This document shows, in pieces, positions 1-50,085 of a stretch of 64,000 nt of DNA. A model generated the notes under the pieces. The model had not been told where the DNA came from. It was given only the letters and a program-made list of their open reading frames with translations, and ran no database searches. The stretch lies in the NCBI GenBank assembly GCA_003586115.2, contig QVOM02000116.1, forward strand, positions 39,314,128 to 39,378,127. Reading direction: 5' to 3'. This DNA is from Salvator merianae (Eukaryota > Chordata > Lepidosauria > Squamata > Teiidae). Within the stretch, counting starts at the first letter, position 1, and each line of letters starts with the position of its first letter. Both the position numbers and the translations under genes were made by a program.

Positions 1-3000
1 TAGGAGCCTCCCTTCTGTACAAGAAATGGAAAAACCCAAGTCCCTGAGTACTGCCAAAACGATTGGACAGAATAAATATCCAAAATAATTTATTACTGAT
101 TATCAAGATACAAATGAAGGTCCAATGAAAAAACCTGAATCATTGTTTCACATGATTTATGTTTTTTTCACTGGAGTTCAATTTGTATCTAGATATTTAA
201 TAATAAATCCTTTTATATTTTTATTTTGGCAGTTCTTTTTGGCAGCACTCAGACTTGGGTTTCTCCCTTTCTTTCCACTTTTAGGTTGCTACTCTTTTAA
301 CTTTTTGTTTTGTATTGGTTACTTACACTCATTTATGGAGTATAGTTTTTGTATTTATGACTGAATTTCTCCCACATTTCATTGCACTACAATGCATTGA
401 TTTTAGTGTCTTATTTATTTGTCATTAAGCTGTTAAGTTGGTCCCAGAATTTTGGGAGGAATGGCTGTAGGTGTAAATATAACACACTTCTGGGAGCCTT
501 TATTAGATGAGAAGTAAATACAAATTCAAACTCAGACTATGAAGTGCAAGGTTCAGAAAAAGTTTCTAACGTGTTATTGCATTCCAAAAGTGCTCTTGCA
601 CCCTCTAGTGCTTGTTATTTCTAAATTTACTGTACACTTCCTGCAAGCAAAATTCAACCAGCAAAATATGCCAGAATCAAGGAAATTCAGAAATTCTCAG
701 CAATTTGAGCAGATACACTTGGACGTAAGATAAAGGGAATCCAATTTAAATATAGCAGACAAGCTGAACATTTAGAGATCTATTTTCTTAAAATTAAGCT
801 TGTATATGCTTGCTCTCCTTCAAATGGTTCCAAGATACCTAGATCAACCCATGTAAACCTTGGTTTAAAAGAACTCATCACCACCTCAAAATATTAAATA
901 TTACAAATGACTACAAAAGGGAATACCAACATCCATGTCTAGTAAGTAATGTAGAAATTACTGAAAATTGAGTTTACGTTATGAATTTACTTGGTCTTAT
1001 TCTGAACAAAAAAATCAATATGTTGTCAATTATGAATGAATAAATTTACTCTGTCCATGATCAGAACAAGCCAGTAGCTAAAACTCAAAACTGAAATCTT
1101 ATGAAGAACAATTCCTCTTTCTAACTCTCCTCAAAAATTTATCCATGGGAGGCCTCCATTCACAAGGGTTGTTTCAGTAACTAGATTCTCAGCAGATGAG
1201 GACCAGTATAAAGCTTTAGATCACTAGCCCCTGCCAGGCTTCACAATTCCTCTCTGCTATCAGTTCTCTCAATAGCTTTTTGCCATTTTTCTGTGCCTTC
1301 TTCAGTGGAAAAAGAAGTCAAGCTATATTAAGGAAAGCAGAAGTTAAAGAGATATCACTCTCCTCCTGGGCAATCCAAATAAGCTTGGTGGGGAAGGAGA
1401 CTGAGACAGCACATTGAAGTCTTCCCTTAATTTTGGAGAGGAATGCAAGAAAAGGGCCTCCAACTGCATGCAACTGAAGAATCGTCCAGAGTCCCACCTT
1501 CAACAGATAACCAGTGCAGCAATGGCAACATAGCCAGCTAAATCGAAATAATGCAACACAATTCTCTCCAGACCTCAGTCCACAGTCCAGATATGACTGA
1601 GGATTACTCTCTGTTGTAGTTTGATCTTCAGGGTTTTTTTCCCCCAAGGTAGCCAACAATGAAAGAGCTGTAGGTTTCACAAGGACTACTTTTGGTCCTC
1701 TGCCAAAAGAGGAAATGATTGGATACATCAGTTAGAGAAGATTCCCTTGACTCTGTCTGCTTCCATGTAATTCAGATTACTTCTAACACTGTTTTTACAG
1801 GGCTCTAGCACTGCTTGGTCTTCTCTTTAAAGGCGCGCTGTTTTCTTCTTCTGGTTCTCTCTACAAATAGCTTTCTACTTCTATGAGTTGCAGATCAGTT
1901 CCTTTCCCAAACAGACATTATCCTTAAGACATGGGAACTTCCACCAGTAGCTCAAAGGTTCCACATCTTTGAACAATCTATTGACGACTTCTTGAGAGGC
2001 TCTCAGAGTGGCCTGCAATATAGAAAGCTAAACAAACATCTGTTGTTTGACCTATAATTTAAAAACATGATACATGAAGAAAAGAGAATGGGGAGGGCAG
2101 AAGATGTAATTGAGGGAGGAATTTGCTTCTTGGTGGTACGGCAGATGGAGATCCCTACACCACCATTCTGCCCTCCCCTCTGTAGCGTGTTTGTAGAATG
2201 ACTACTCTGAGTGGCAGTTGAAGGATAATGGTATGGTTTCCTCACTCTGCTGGAAAGGCTTGATGGAACCAGTCTCTTCCCAGAGCTGATGAAGTTGCTT
2301 TGCTTCCCTTTTATCCACCTTCTGCAGCTAGATATTTACTGATAAATGGACTTGTGGCCTCTTGTAAGGGCTCCAAAACAGAAAGTATCAGCCTAAAGAA
2401 TTTGCAGAATGGTGGGTGGAAGATGCTTCTAAAAAGACCCTTGAGACAGGAGCCATGGCACCTAAAGTTGTAGTAACTGTATCCATTCTGACCAGGACAA
2501 CTATTGTTTGGTCACAAGACCTTCTCCAGAAAAAAGTGTCCTTTCCAAAATAAAGTATGTTATCTCGAAACTGGCTAAGGCTCGGGTCATTATGGCAGAT
2601 GGCTCAGTCAACAGTATACAGACCACTTCCAGAATTATGCTTAGTCAGTGGTATCTCACAGACATTTTCCTTAAAAACGGAAACGTGGATGTGGTTGAAA
2701 AGCCTTTTAATGCCAGCCATTTGGTGAGCAGGCACTAGCTGATATCTTGGTAGAGTCTAAATATGTTTTCTTTCCCATGCTTTCTTTCTCTAAGGATAAG
2801 CCTTTTCTTCAGAGATTTTCAATTTCAATGTTTATTCTCCTTTCACATCCCTAGTATAGGTCTAGGCTTGCAAAGTTTTCATGGTCCCCTCTGTAGCCCC
2901 CACTTAGGGCACCAAACAACAACCATGGCAACTTTCTTGGAATGACATTGCTGGACATAAGGCTCTTGGATTTTTGGGATTTTTGGGAATCCAGAGAGTC

Positions 3001-4866
3001 TAAGGTCTACGACATATGTGCCCTTATACTGGTTCATATAGAGCACACAATATAATTTCATCTCTCATATATAATTTTCATCTCCCAGCAACATCCCAAA
3101 CATTTTAAAGTATTAGTTGCAATTCATTCCTTGGGACTAGGAAGGGGTAGGAGTATGCTCACTCTTCTTCAAGGTCCCAAAAAAGGGTGGCAAATGAGGG
3201 TGACACTCCTTTTCTTGGAGTGTCTGAATTATTTAACTCAGTGCAAATAATTCATGATGAAAACCTTGGCATCCATTTGACCAGTCCTTAGTCCAGGATA
3301 TTGTCTAGCTTTTATGGATCTTCTAGCTGCTTATCTACATATGCCAATGTCCCAGGAATGTTATGGTTTTCTATATTTTACTAATTTCTAATTCAGGCTC
3401 CTTCCCACTGGTCTGAAGTCATCTCTGAACAATTAACTAAGGTCTTGTTGGCAGCTCTGGAGCCACTTAGTCTAAAGGGAAGTGCAAAATCTGAGTACTT
3501 GAACAACATATTAGTGAAGACCTTATTACAAGATTTGGCTCATTTTGACCTCCAAAGAACTCTTATCATCTACAGCCACCATGTTTTTCCTATAAATGTC
3601 TCCAAAAGTCAGATATTGCTTTCCTTAAAGTTGGATCTTCTGGGACAGTTCTGGCCTCAGGAAGCAACTAAGTTATTCCAACCTCAGAAAGAGATTCCAA
3701 ATTATCCTTAAAGGCTTCAGAACTGGCATCATAAGCCAATGAAGATCTCTGGGAATAGACTAGATTACTGGGCATTATTCTCTTGCAGGGATTGAACCAA
3801 TGGAATTTTCAATTCAATTGCCCATCAGTTTGGTCCATTACCAAACTGAACTCTTCAAATTTGAAGAGTGTTCAATTCAGTACCGAATGCCTCAAACTTC
3901 AAAAGTTCATCTTGAATCGGTTTGGCAAATCTCTACTTTTTTTCCTATTGTCATTAGGTACAAGATTAGTTTAGATGTTTAGTTGTGAATACCTAGGACG
4001 TAGCTATCTCCCTTTCTTGCTAACAGGTCTGCAAAAGTTTTGCTCACTGCTTTGCTTATGATCTTAGGCTTTATCACTGAAACTGGGCAGTGTAGTAAGG
4101 TCTAGGCAATCCAATGCTTCATATTAGTTCTCTGCCAAGATTCAGATTGCTGGAGCAACCACTGTGTGTATACTTCTGCTGGAGACTTCCAGAAAGCATA
4201 TTTTATATGCATGGTTTTCCATGAAAACTTTTTGGACACATTATATCATAACATATTATCCAACAAAGTTTATATTTTTAAGACTACTGTTGTAAATTTT
4301 GTTCCCATTAATTAACATCTCCAGATGCAGATCATCTGCAGAACATTTTTATAATATTTTGTTGATTGCAGTCTTATTCAGATTAAGACTTTGGGCTTGC
4401 CTCAAAAAACATTTTCATACACTCTACTTATTTAACATCTTTTATTTTCCTAATTAAGTTGCAGCAACAGAAATATTAAGTTTGAAACTTGATACTATAC
4501 CTAGAAATGTGTAGGTCTGTGGCCAAAATACAGAAAAATCTCCCTCAATAAAAATCTATGTGTATTTTATATGCCATATCCTTGCATCTGGTCATTGAAA
4601 CTGTTTGCATAGGCTGGGATGCACCTGGCAACAAATAGCAAATACAGGGAATGTACACAGAAGACTAGCATTCTGAACTGACTCTTAAATTAAAACTGAA
4701 TGCTGACTGATGAAGCCCCATAAATTATTCCTTATCAAAATGATGTAAGTGCCTGACAAAGCACTTTTGTACAATACATGCAAATATCCACACAGAAAAT
4801 CAGTGCCCTTAACTTTAAAAAGTTATATAGGTCTCAATGAGGTTTACTAAAAATTCAAAGATTTTC
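1..4866. other. Intergenic sequence downstream of KIF5B
   Basis: Several short open frames occur, the longest being 136 codons at 1318-1728 on the minus strand, but none resembles a known protein and none has exon-like flanks. The stretch 1140-3750 is more GC-rich and may be degraded retroelement sequence, but I cannot name a family. In vertebrates the gene downstream of KIF5B is usually ARHGAP12; no exon of it is recognisable here. Confidence 0.5.
3850..3869. repeat. Perfect 20-bp palindrome
   Basis: ACTCTTCAAATTTGAAGAGT is its own reverse complement. It sits in an AT-rich stretch containing related AATTCAATT-type words, perhaps the centre of an old palindromic element. Confidence 0.85.
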
Positions 4867-5745
4867 TTTATTTAACACACAAAAACATTTACAGCATGCA
4901 AGTATTTAAAACTAAATGGCATCTTCTCCAAATTAATTATTCCTCAATGCAGCATTATGAATTGAGGAGTAACCACCATTTGCCATAGACAGATTATTGT
5001 CACGTCATGTCTAATTTAAAGTAGTCGTGTTATGCAAATAATTTATTTTTTCTCCATGAATAAATAGCCTTTGTCCATGTCATTTAATTCCTATTCTAAG
5101 CAATTAAAAAAAAATTCAATGGGAAAAAATGTCAGGAGTGTAAATTGGAACAGCAGTGCACTTAGAATTCTATTGCAGATTTAAATTCAGAAAACCAAAT
5201 TTTGTCCTATCCATGCAACCTACAGTAAATAATCCAAAGAACTTAAAATAGAAGTTCTTTTGGATGTTTAATAGTAGTTCTTGTTAAGAGTTCAAAAACG
5301 GGTTAACATTTTAAAAGCTAGGTATAAAAAGGATGTACATTTTGAACTACATGCTAGTTACAGTTTATTTAACTGTTTAATTATACAGCCATGTCAGCAC
5401 CAAACCCCCAGCACATTACAGGAATGAATCTATCATAAACAGCCATGAGAAATTATCCTGCTTCATTTGTGAATTTGATCAGGAAATCAGACTGCAAACT
5501 GAATTGGGATCAAAACTGTGCAGTTAATGTTGAGAAACTGACATAGGCCACTGCAACTGCACACAATTCCACTTACAATTATTTTTCTCTACTCCCTTTC
5601 CCCCCTTCTTAAGTTCCAGAACTCTTTCATCTTAAATTTGGAGTGTTCAATTCAAGCACAAAAAGAAGTTTACCTTAGGTCTAAACTAGCAAGGGTCCAG
5701 CTGATTAAAAATTCAGCCTCTAAAATAAAATTTATATTAAAAACA

Positions 5746-6215
5746 ATCACAGAATCATAGAGTTGGAAGGGACCTCCAGGGTCATCGAGTCCAACCGCCT
5801 GCTCAATGCAGGATTCACTAAAGCATCCCAGACAGATATCTGTCCAGCCTTTCCTTGAAGATCTCCAGCGAAGGAGAGCCCACCACCTCCTGTGGTAACC
5901 TGTTCCAGTGACTGATTGCCCTTACGGTCAGAAAGTTTTTCCTAATATCTAGCCTGTATCTACTCCCTTGAATTTTCATCCCATTGTTTCTAGTCCTTCC
6001 TTCTTGTGCAACTGAGAATAGGGCCAATTCTTCTGCACTGTGACAGCCCTTCAGATACTTGAAAACAGCTATCATATCTCCCTCTCAGTCTTCTCTTCTG
6101 CAGGCTAAACATTCCTAGGTCCTTTAACCATTCCTCGTAGGACATGGTTTGCAGACCACTCACCATTTTGGTCACCCTTCTCTGAACTTGTTCCAGTTTG
6201 TCAAAAAAAAGCAAA
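5746..6215 (-). mobile_element. CR1 LINE 3' fragment, inside the probable KIF5B 3' UTR
   Basis: On the minus strand this reads as the C-terminal end of CR1 ORF2 (EGRTRNNGMKIQGSRYRLDI, then WNRLPQEVVGSPSLEIFKERLD), in two shifted frames. It is followed by the CR1 3' tail containing GAGTTGGAAGGGACC read backwards on the + strand near 5760-5775. It is a truncated, dead copy. It lies in the same orientation as KIF5B and is closely related to the split CR1 at 36830-38228. Confidence 0.88.
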
Positions 6216-6571
6216 AGAATAGAAAAAACATTTTTCTATTACTAAGTTCCATCATAGTACAAATACTTCAATTGGTTAAAAAAAAGTCGGTCATAAAGAT
6301 TTTCAGAAAACCCTTTTCTCCCCAAGTGCTTGTGAATGTACTGTGTAAGATATAAGGCTGGCATCAACTTACTTTGAGAAGCGGTAATTTGGAATTTCTC
6401 AATTACTGCCAAGTTTCTTCTTTGCCTCCTACTTATCTAGTGCCTATAAGACATCTAAACATCTTTGGAATATATAAAGCAGGGATTCTGTATGAAGGAT
6501 ATTATTTAAATTCCAAGTGCTTTCCTTGAAGGGCAAATTTCTAAAATTTACACCTGGTCCTCAGGACACTC

Positions 6572-6575
<4 letters not shown>

Positions 6576-6608
<33 letters not shown>

Positions 6609-6612
6609 ACAC
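6576..6612. repeat. (CA)n microsatellite
   Basis: Near-perfect CA dinucleotide run with one interruption (ACATACAC), within the probable KIF5B 3' UTR. Such runs are often length-polymorphic. Confidence 0.95.
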
Positions 6613-8515
6613 TCAAAAAAACCCTGAAAAGACATGAAGATGGCCGAGAAGATCCTTGAAGGGGGAAAAACACATTTACAGAATCTCTAGATTTACAAAT
6701 AAGTTACAGTACAGTTTCAGCATAGCACAATTTCAATACCCATCTTATTGTTCTCACCATTTTATGCACTTACTTTCCTCCCTTTATTTCAGTCAACTCA
6801 TTCTGTAAAGTTAATTTGTAATTTGAAGAATATTAAAAATGTGAAAATGCGTCCCAATTTCTCACTACACCTGTTAACCAGACTTATTTATCTCTGATGG
6901 CATCCAAAAGGGTCAACAAGATGAAGCAGAATGTTTTCACCTCATCACTCTATTCTGGATATGAACTGGACAGATGAAAAGTCATTGCCAAGTCTTTCCA
7001 TGTAAACTTACAGTTTACTACTTGCTTTACAGTATTAACTCATTAACCTGATAACAGAAATTTTATCAGTTAAGCAGCCTCATCAAAATACATTTTTAGT
7101 TCCATGTTTGAACCTTCAGTGCCTTAGGGCAGTCATTATAAGCATACCTCAGAAATTGTATACTGTACAAATAATTTTAGTCTTATGCTCTATACAGCCA
7201 TTCAGGCAAACATAATGTACAGTGCTGCTCTAATTCAAGAGTGGGTCAAGTAGTGTTATTAAAAGTGGTAAAATTAACAAAAAAAAACCTTGAACATTGT
7301 TCCACATTCCCAAAGACCATTAAATATACATAAATTAAGCTAGGAAAGTTTAACTAAGATGCTGCTTAACATACATTCAACTTGGCACAGTGCAGACTAA
7401 ATTTAAGATGTGAAAGACATCATGTAATGAAAGCTCTATTGTTAAGTTACACGTCGATTTTCCAAGAACAGTCTTTTATCCTAGTTTTGTTGAGAATCAA
7501 TTGGCCAAATTCATACAAGGAAAGCTGTACAGAGCATTATAAGTTTATACAGTTTTCAAAAAAATAACAATCCTACAATCCCCAAGAAGACATAGAGATT
7601 CACTGTCATGGAATGACTGTCATTGAATGATATCCAATCCTCTTCGTGCTGTGTATATTTTTCAGCATCTGGAACAACAAAAAACCTTAGGCACAAACTG
7701 AAAAAACAGCAAACATTTCTAGGTTTTGACTTCAAGAACTGTGAAAGCTACATCATTATTCATATCCATTTACAATTTTGTAATATTATTTATACTTTGT
7801 CCCATGAATTCAAAAAAGATAAAATTGTACTAGCTAAAACAAAATTTTCCTAGAATACTGACTTGACTTCTTCACTTCACCCCCATGATTTTATACTTTG
7901 TAATTCATATGCCACTTTGGCCTCTCCTAAATAGAGCTGAATTTGGATCTAGCTTGATGTTTGTTTTAGAATCAAAGCATCCCTCAGAGAATCTGAAAAT
8001 GAAGGGGAAATTCCAGCTACACTGTAAATTCATGCCAAAGAAAATAAGTTATTTTCATCTTCAACATTTCTTGCAACTGGCCAGAGGTCTGATTTGAGAA
8101 CTTTGTCAGACTAGTGAAACATTACAGAATATGCATAATTCTGAAAATCACTAATCATGAATACTTATTGAATGCAGTTGTGCCTGATTATCCAGTTGGT
8201 TTTTAGTTTCCTTATTATTTCTGGGCCCATTACATTTTTGCAGACTGGAACCTTCATGAAGAAGAAGGGATACCATATATACATTTCTATACATAGCAAC
8301 TTGCAATAAAAGAAAAACAGAATTCAGATCAAAATAGATATTACACAGTCCATTTGTTCGATTGAAGATGCACCTAACCTTTATACTATTTTAAACTTTA
8401 GCCTCAATTAAGTCTTTATATGCAGTATTTTGCTATGAAAGGCTAAACATTAAACAACAAGAAGAACGTAAACAGAAGAGACAACGTAGAGGCCAACCTT
8501 GATAATGTAAAAAGG

Positions 8516-46953
<38,438 letters not shown>

Positions 46954-47109
46954 TTAGCTTCCCGCTTCGGCCTTCTACTTCTCCTTCCCCCGGTTGGGAG
47001 GAAAAGGTCTACGCCTCTCAAGGCACCCCCGTTCCCGTGTGAAGGAGAAGGAGAAGAAGTATGGGGAAGGGCTGCTCCGCCCAGGCCGCTGCCGCCACCG
47101 CTCCTGCAC

Positions 47110-47136
47110 TCACTTCCTTTCCAATATGGCAGCCAT
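47110..47136 (-). CDS. Possible 8-codon upstream ORF in the KIF5B leader
   Basis: On the minus strand the ATG sits in GCCGCCATGG, a perfect Kozak context, and encodes MAAILERK then TGA, ending about 230 nt before the KIF5B ATG. If transcription starts upstream of 47136 it would be a strong uORF and could lower KIF5B translation. The same bases resemble YY1 sites, so it may instead mark the transcription start. Confidence 0.35.
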   Translation of the reverse strand: MAAILERK

Positions 47137-47221
47137 GGCGGCGCGGCGCCTGCAGCCGGCAAATCCGGGCCCTCCCCTTCTCCTGGCAAAAGGCGGAGCC
47201 AGCAGCTGAGCAGGGAGAGGG

Positions 47222-47229
47222 TGACGTCA
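47222..47229. promoter_or_regulatory. Consensus cAMP response element
   Basis: TGACGTCA, the perfect palindromic CREB/ATF site, about 340 bp upstream of the KIF5B start codon inside the CpG island. Binding is inferred. Confidence 0.7.
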
Positions 47230-47335
47230 CACACCGCAGAGAACGCCACCAGCTGGCGACGAGGCCCCGCCTCGAGCTTTCTGCGCCGGAGCAAAAACGC
47301 GAGACGGGGGGACGGTCCCTGGCGCGCCCTTTGGA

Positions 47336-47340
47336 ATTGG
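47336..47340 (-). promoter_or_regulatory. CCAAT box
   Basis: CCAAT on the minus strand (ATTGG on the + strand), in the KIF5B orientation, between the CRE and the NRF1-like site. It is a likely NF-Y site by position. Confidence 0.5.
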
Positions 47341-47388
47341 ACAGAGTGGAGAGAAGACAGTGGGTCGTCTGTTTCTGAGGAGCCGCGA

Positions 47389-47400
47389 TGCGCAGGCGCA
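47389..47400. promoter_or_regulatory. NRF1-type site
   Basis: TGCGCAGGCGCA differs from the palindromic NRF1 consensus at one central position. NRF1 sites are typical of CpG-island housekeeping promoters. Confidence 0.6.
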
Positions 47401-47407
47401 TATGAAA

Positions 47408-47417
47408 GGGGCGGGAA
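47408..47417. promoter_or_regulatory. GC box / E2F-like site
   Basis: GGGGCGGGAA contains an Sp1-type GC box overlapping a GCGGGAA E2F-like core, eight bases from the NRF1-type site. Confidence 0.5.
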
Positions 47418-47854
47418 AAACAGAGTAGCAAGCAGTGCGGCGGCGGAGCGTTTGAAGAAGGGACTGGACAGCTGTTCTATCCGCTCTCCCTCCACCACCG
47501 ATAGAATGGAGGGAGGGCTGCTAGCTACTTGCTTTATGAAATTCAGGTCGGGCTTTTATATATTTTTAGTAGTTGTGTAGAAGAGGGAATTTCAAGGGGT
47601 GTGACTTGGAATGCAGGCAGCGCCTCTTGAACATGGTTCTTCTGCATTACTGCTAAAAGAGATGCAACTCCGGCTGGATTCTACGGTGACGGAAGAAGAA
47701 AAGTGGTCCGCTCCCGCCTAAAAAGGGATTTTTTTTCTCTTTTTGTTTACTGAATTAATAAAAGGAATAAAGGCTTTAAAACTGAATTAATAAAGGAATA
47801 AAGCCCTTTTAATGTACCACTTAAAAACCATGGGTATAGAAAAAAGTCTGTACT

Positions 47855-48053
47855 TGGTTCTCATGTTTGTTATTGGATTCTATAAAGTCATGGCCACCTT
47901 CTGATTAACTGCATGGGGCCCTCTATGCGTTTTTCTGGGCAGAGATACAGAAGCAGTTTGTCATTACTTACTTCCAGGGAGAGGCAGGGATTGAACTGGT
48001 GGCAACTCTCTGCTGTCCAGGCTGTTTACATTACCACTAAGCTATGCGGCCCC
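47855..48053 (-). mobile_element. tRNA-headed SINE with RTE-like tail
   Basis: On the minus strand the head carries an RNA polymerase III A box (TAGCTTAGTGG, 48044-48034) and a B box (GTTCAATCC, 47996-47988) at tRNA-like spacing. Then come CTGCTTCTGTATCTCTGCC and a degenerate GCCATGACTTTATAGAATCC tail like the RTE-derived ends of squamate SINEs. It inserted about 400 bp upstream of the CpG island. Confidence 0.7.
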
Positions 48054-49218
48054 TACCACTTTCCTCCGTTGGCTCCTTTATATAGTTTCAGGGAGGAAAA
48101 AAAAAAAAGATAAGCTTTGTCTCGGAAGATGGGCAGCCTATTCTGTCCATTTAATTATCTCCTGTCTGCAAAGGTTCATCAGACTTGGGGCATAAGAGCA
48201 GCTCCGAACCAAATACTTTATTTTGTTTTGTGCTACTTTAAGTTGCTTTAGGACTCATTAGTGGTGGCTGATGGGACAGGGGGTAAGGCAGCTAAAAGGA
48301 AATGGCGATCACAATAGATGGAGCTAGTGGCAGGCTATTAAACTTTTAAAAACTGCAGTTCTACTCAAAGCTATATGAAAACTGACCTCACTTGGCATAA
48401 TGGGTAATGTCCATATTAGCCATTTAAGAGAAAGGGAAAGTGGTCTAAAGCTCTTGGCTATTGGATGTAGGGGGCTCTGCAGCCTTTATTCTTATGAGTG
48501 AGCAACCTCTGGCATCACCATATACAAAGCAATTGATGTTCAGTAGATAGACTCCTAGCCTCTGTAGAGACGATGTTTTAAGTGTTGTTGCTGCCTAAGA
48601 AGGTCCTAAATAACTGAAAACATAATTCCTTCTCTTAAGATGACGGTCCTGCCCAATATCTAAGATCAGTCAAGGAGTATCTGCCTCACCAGCAAAGATC
48701 CATTTTGCATCGCTGTTTTCAATAGGACCCTTAAAATTATGGTTTCAGATATTCTCAAATGCATATTGGTTTCAAAAATAGTACGAGAGTAATGGCTACA
48801 GAGATTCACAAGCTTAATAATTTATAGTCATATAGCCAAATCCTGGCTCAACATCACTAGTATGTATCAGTATATCTCAGCTTTCTGGTTGGAAACAGAG
48901 ACCTTTTCCAGAAGAGGTCCCCTTTTCCCCTTGTGGCTATTTTCCCATTCTACTAGCTTTCTTCTAGTGCCTGGACTTTTTTATTGTGATGTTACAGTCC
49001 TAATACACTAATAACTTTCAAAATCACCTCTTATTTTAATTCCTTCCTGGTTAGTTCACTCTGTCCCTTTCTCACAGTGATTCAGACTACCTCAGCTTGA
49101 TGGTGCTGATCCAGACCAGCCCATGCTACGTCACCATGGGCTCCAAGCATGTACACGCTTTACACAAAGGCCTCTGAGGGCTAGGAACGTAAGTTCCTAT
49201 CCTTGAGAACTTCTGGGG

Positions 49219-49610
49219 GGTGGCATTTGGCTTGTAGTTTTAAGGGTGAGTGAGCACAGGTGCGGGCCGGGCAATCACTGATGGCAAGGGCACACACTTT
49301 TCCTCAGCATGCCAATCAGTGGTGGCCCATGCCTTTAAGGGCGGATGTTTGCGCGAGTGCCATGGCCATTCGCGGGGCCTCCGAGCCTAGCGACACAGCT
49401 GTGACACAGCCTAGCGACCTGCTGTGTCAGTACGGAGGCACGGAGGCCCCGCGAACGGCCATGGCACTCGCGCGAACACCCGCCCTTAAAGGCACGGGCC
49501 GCCGCTGATGCCAATGCAAGAGCTGCCCAGGGAGCAGTCATGTTTTTGTGGCCGCAATCTCTCAGGCCATGCCTATAACCACCCACGCTTAAAGCTACAA
49601 GCTGCCACTG
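49219..49610. mobile_element. GC-rich fold-back (inverted-repeat) element
   Basis: The inner arms, 49322-49383 and 49441-49502, are 62 bp each and match at 57 positions as inverted repeats around a 57-bp centre. Shorter outer arms (GGCTTGTAGTTTTAAGGGTG near 49229, and the complement of CTTAAAGCTACAAGC near 49588) extend the symmetry to about 392 bp. The right end reads CAGTGGCA inwards. No clear target duplication. It is probably a non-autonomous DNA transposon of unknown superfamily, and a related half lies at 60154-60262. Confidence 0.7.
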
Positions 49611-49689
49611 TGATTTAAATATATAAAATCATGCTTGGTGTGGAGAAAGTTGATAGAGCAACATTATTTTCTTTATCATACAACACTAG

Positions 49690-50085
49690 AACCAGAAGAC
49701 ATTCTATGCAGCTGATGTGCAGGAGAGGTAGGACTAACAAAGGAAAATATTTTTTCACACAAGTCATAAGTCTATGGAATTTCCCATCAGATTGAGGTAT
49801 GACAGCAACCAGCCATGAAGCTTTAAAAAGGATTAGACAAATGCATGGAGGACAAGTGTATCAATGGTTACTAGAATTGATGCCTAGGTACCACCTCCAG
49901 GTTGTAGAGACAGGCAGGATGCCTCTAAAGGCTGTTTTCAGGGAATCAAGAGCAGGTGACGGTTTTATCTTTGTCTTCTGCTTGAAAATGCCTAGAAGTA
50001 ATTTGTGGGCCTCTGTCGGAGACAGGATGCTAGATTAGATGGGCTGTGACCTGATCCAGCAGCACTCTTTTTATATTCTTAATTA
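49690..50085 (+). mobile_element. CR1-like LINE/SINE 3' fragment (longest copy)
   Basis: The longest copy of the family in the window. It includes TCTATGGAATTTCCCATCAG, GCCTCTAAAGGCTGTTTTCA, GGGAATCAAGAGCAGGTGAC and the ATTAGATGGGCTG...GATCCAGCAG 3' signature ending TTTTTATATTCTT. Confidence 0.65.

Larger units (their letters stand above)
4867..8515 (-). other. KIF5B: Probable KIF5B 3' untranslated region
   Basis: AT-rich sequence following the KIF5B stop, with no other coding signal. Canonical AATAAA signals on the minus strand lie at 6788-6783, 5369-5364, 5047-5042 and 4872-4867; a further one is at 4446-4441. Recalled human KIF5B has a 3' UTR of roughly 2.5 kb. Adding the 470-bp CR1 insertion makes one of the two distal signals (5047 or 4872) plausible. 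The true end, and any alternative polyadenylation, cannot be decided from sequence, and the lower boundary here is a guess. Confidence 0.45.

Noticed and set aside
1318..1728. 136-codon open frame on the minus strand downstream of KIF5B
   Set aside because: No recognised domain, no exon-like flanks and no second supporting frame nearby; compatible with chance in 64 kb.
47988..48053. Possible tRNA gene with A and B boxes
   Set aside because: The head lacks a credible cloverleaf and runs directly into a SINE body and RTE-like tail, so it is a SINE promoter rather than a tRNA gene.
49260..49586. Open frames of about 80 codons on both strands
   Set aside because: They mirror each other because the sequence is an inverted repeat; no independent coding evidence.
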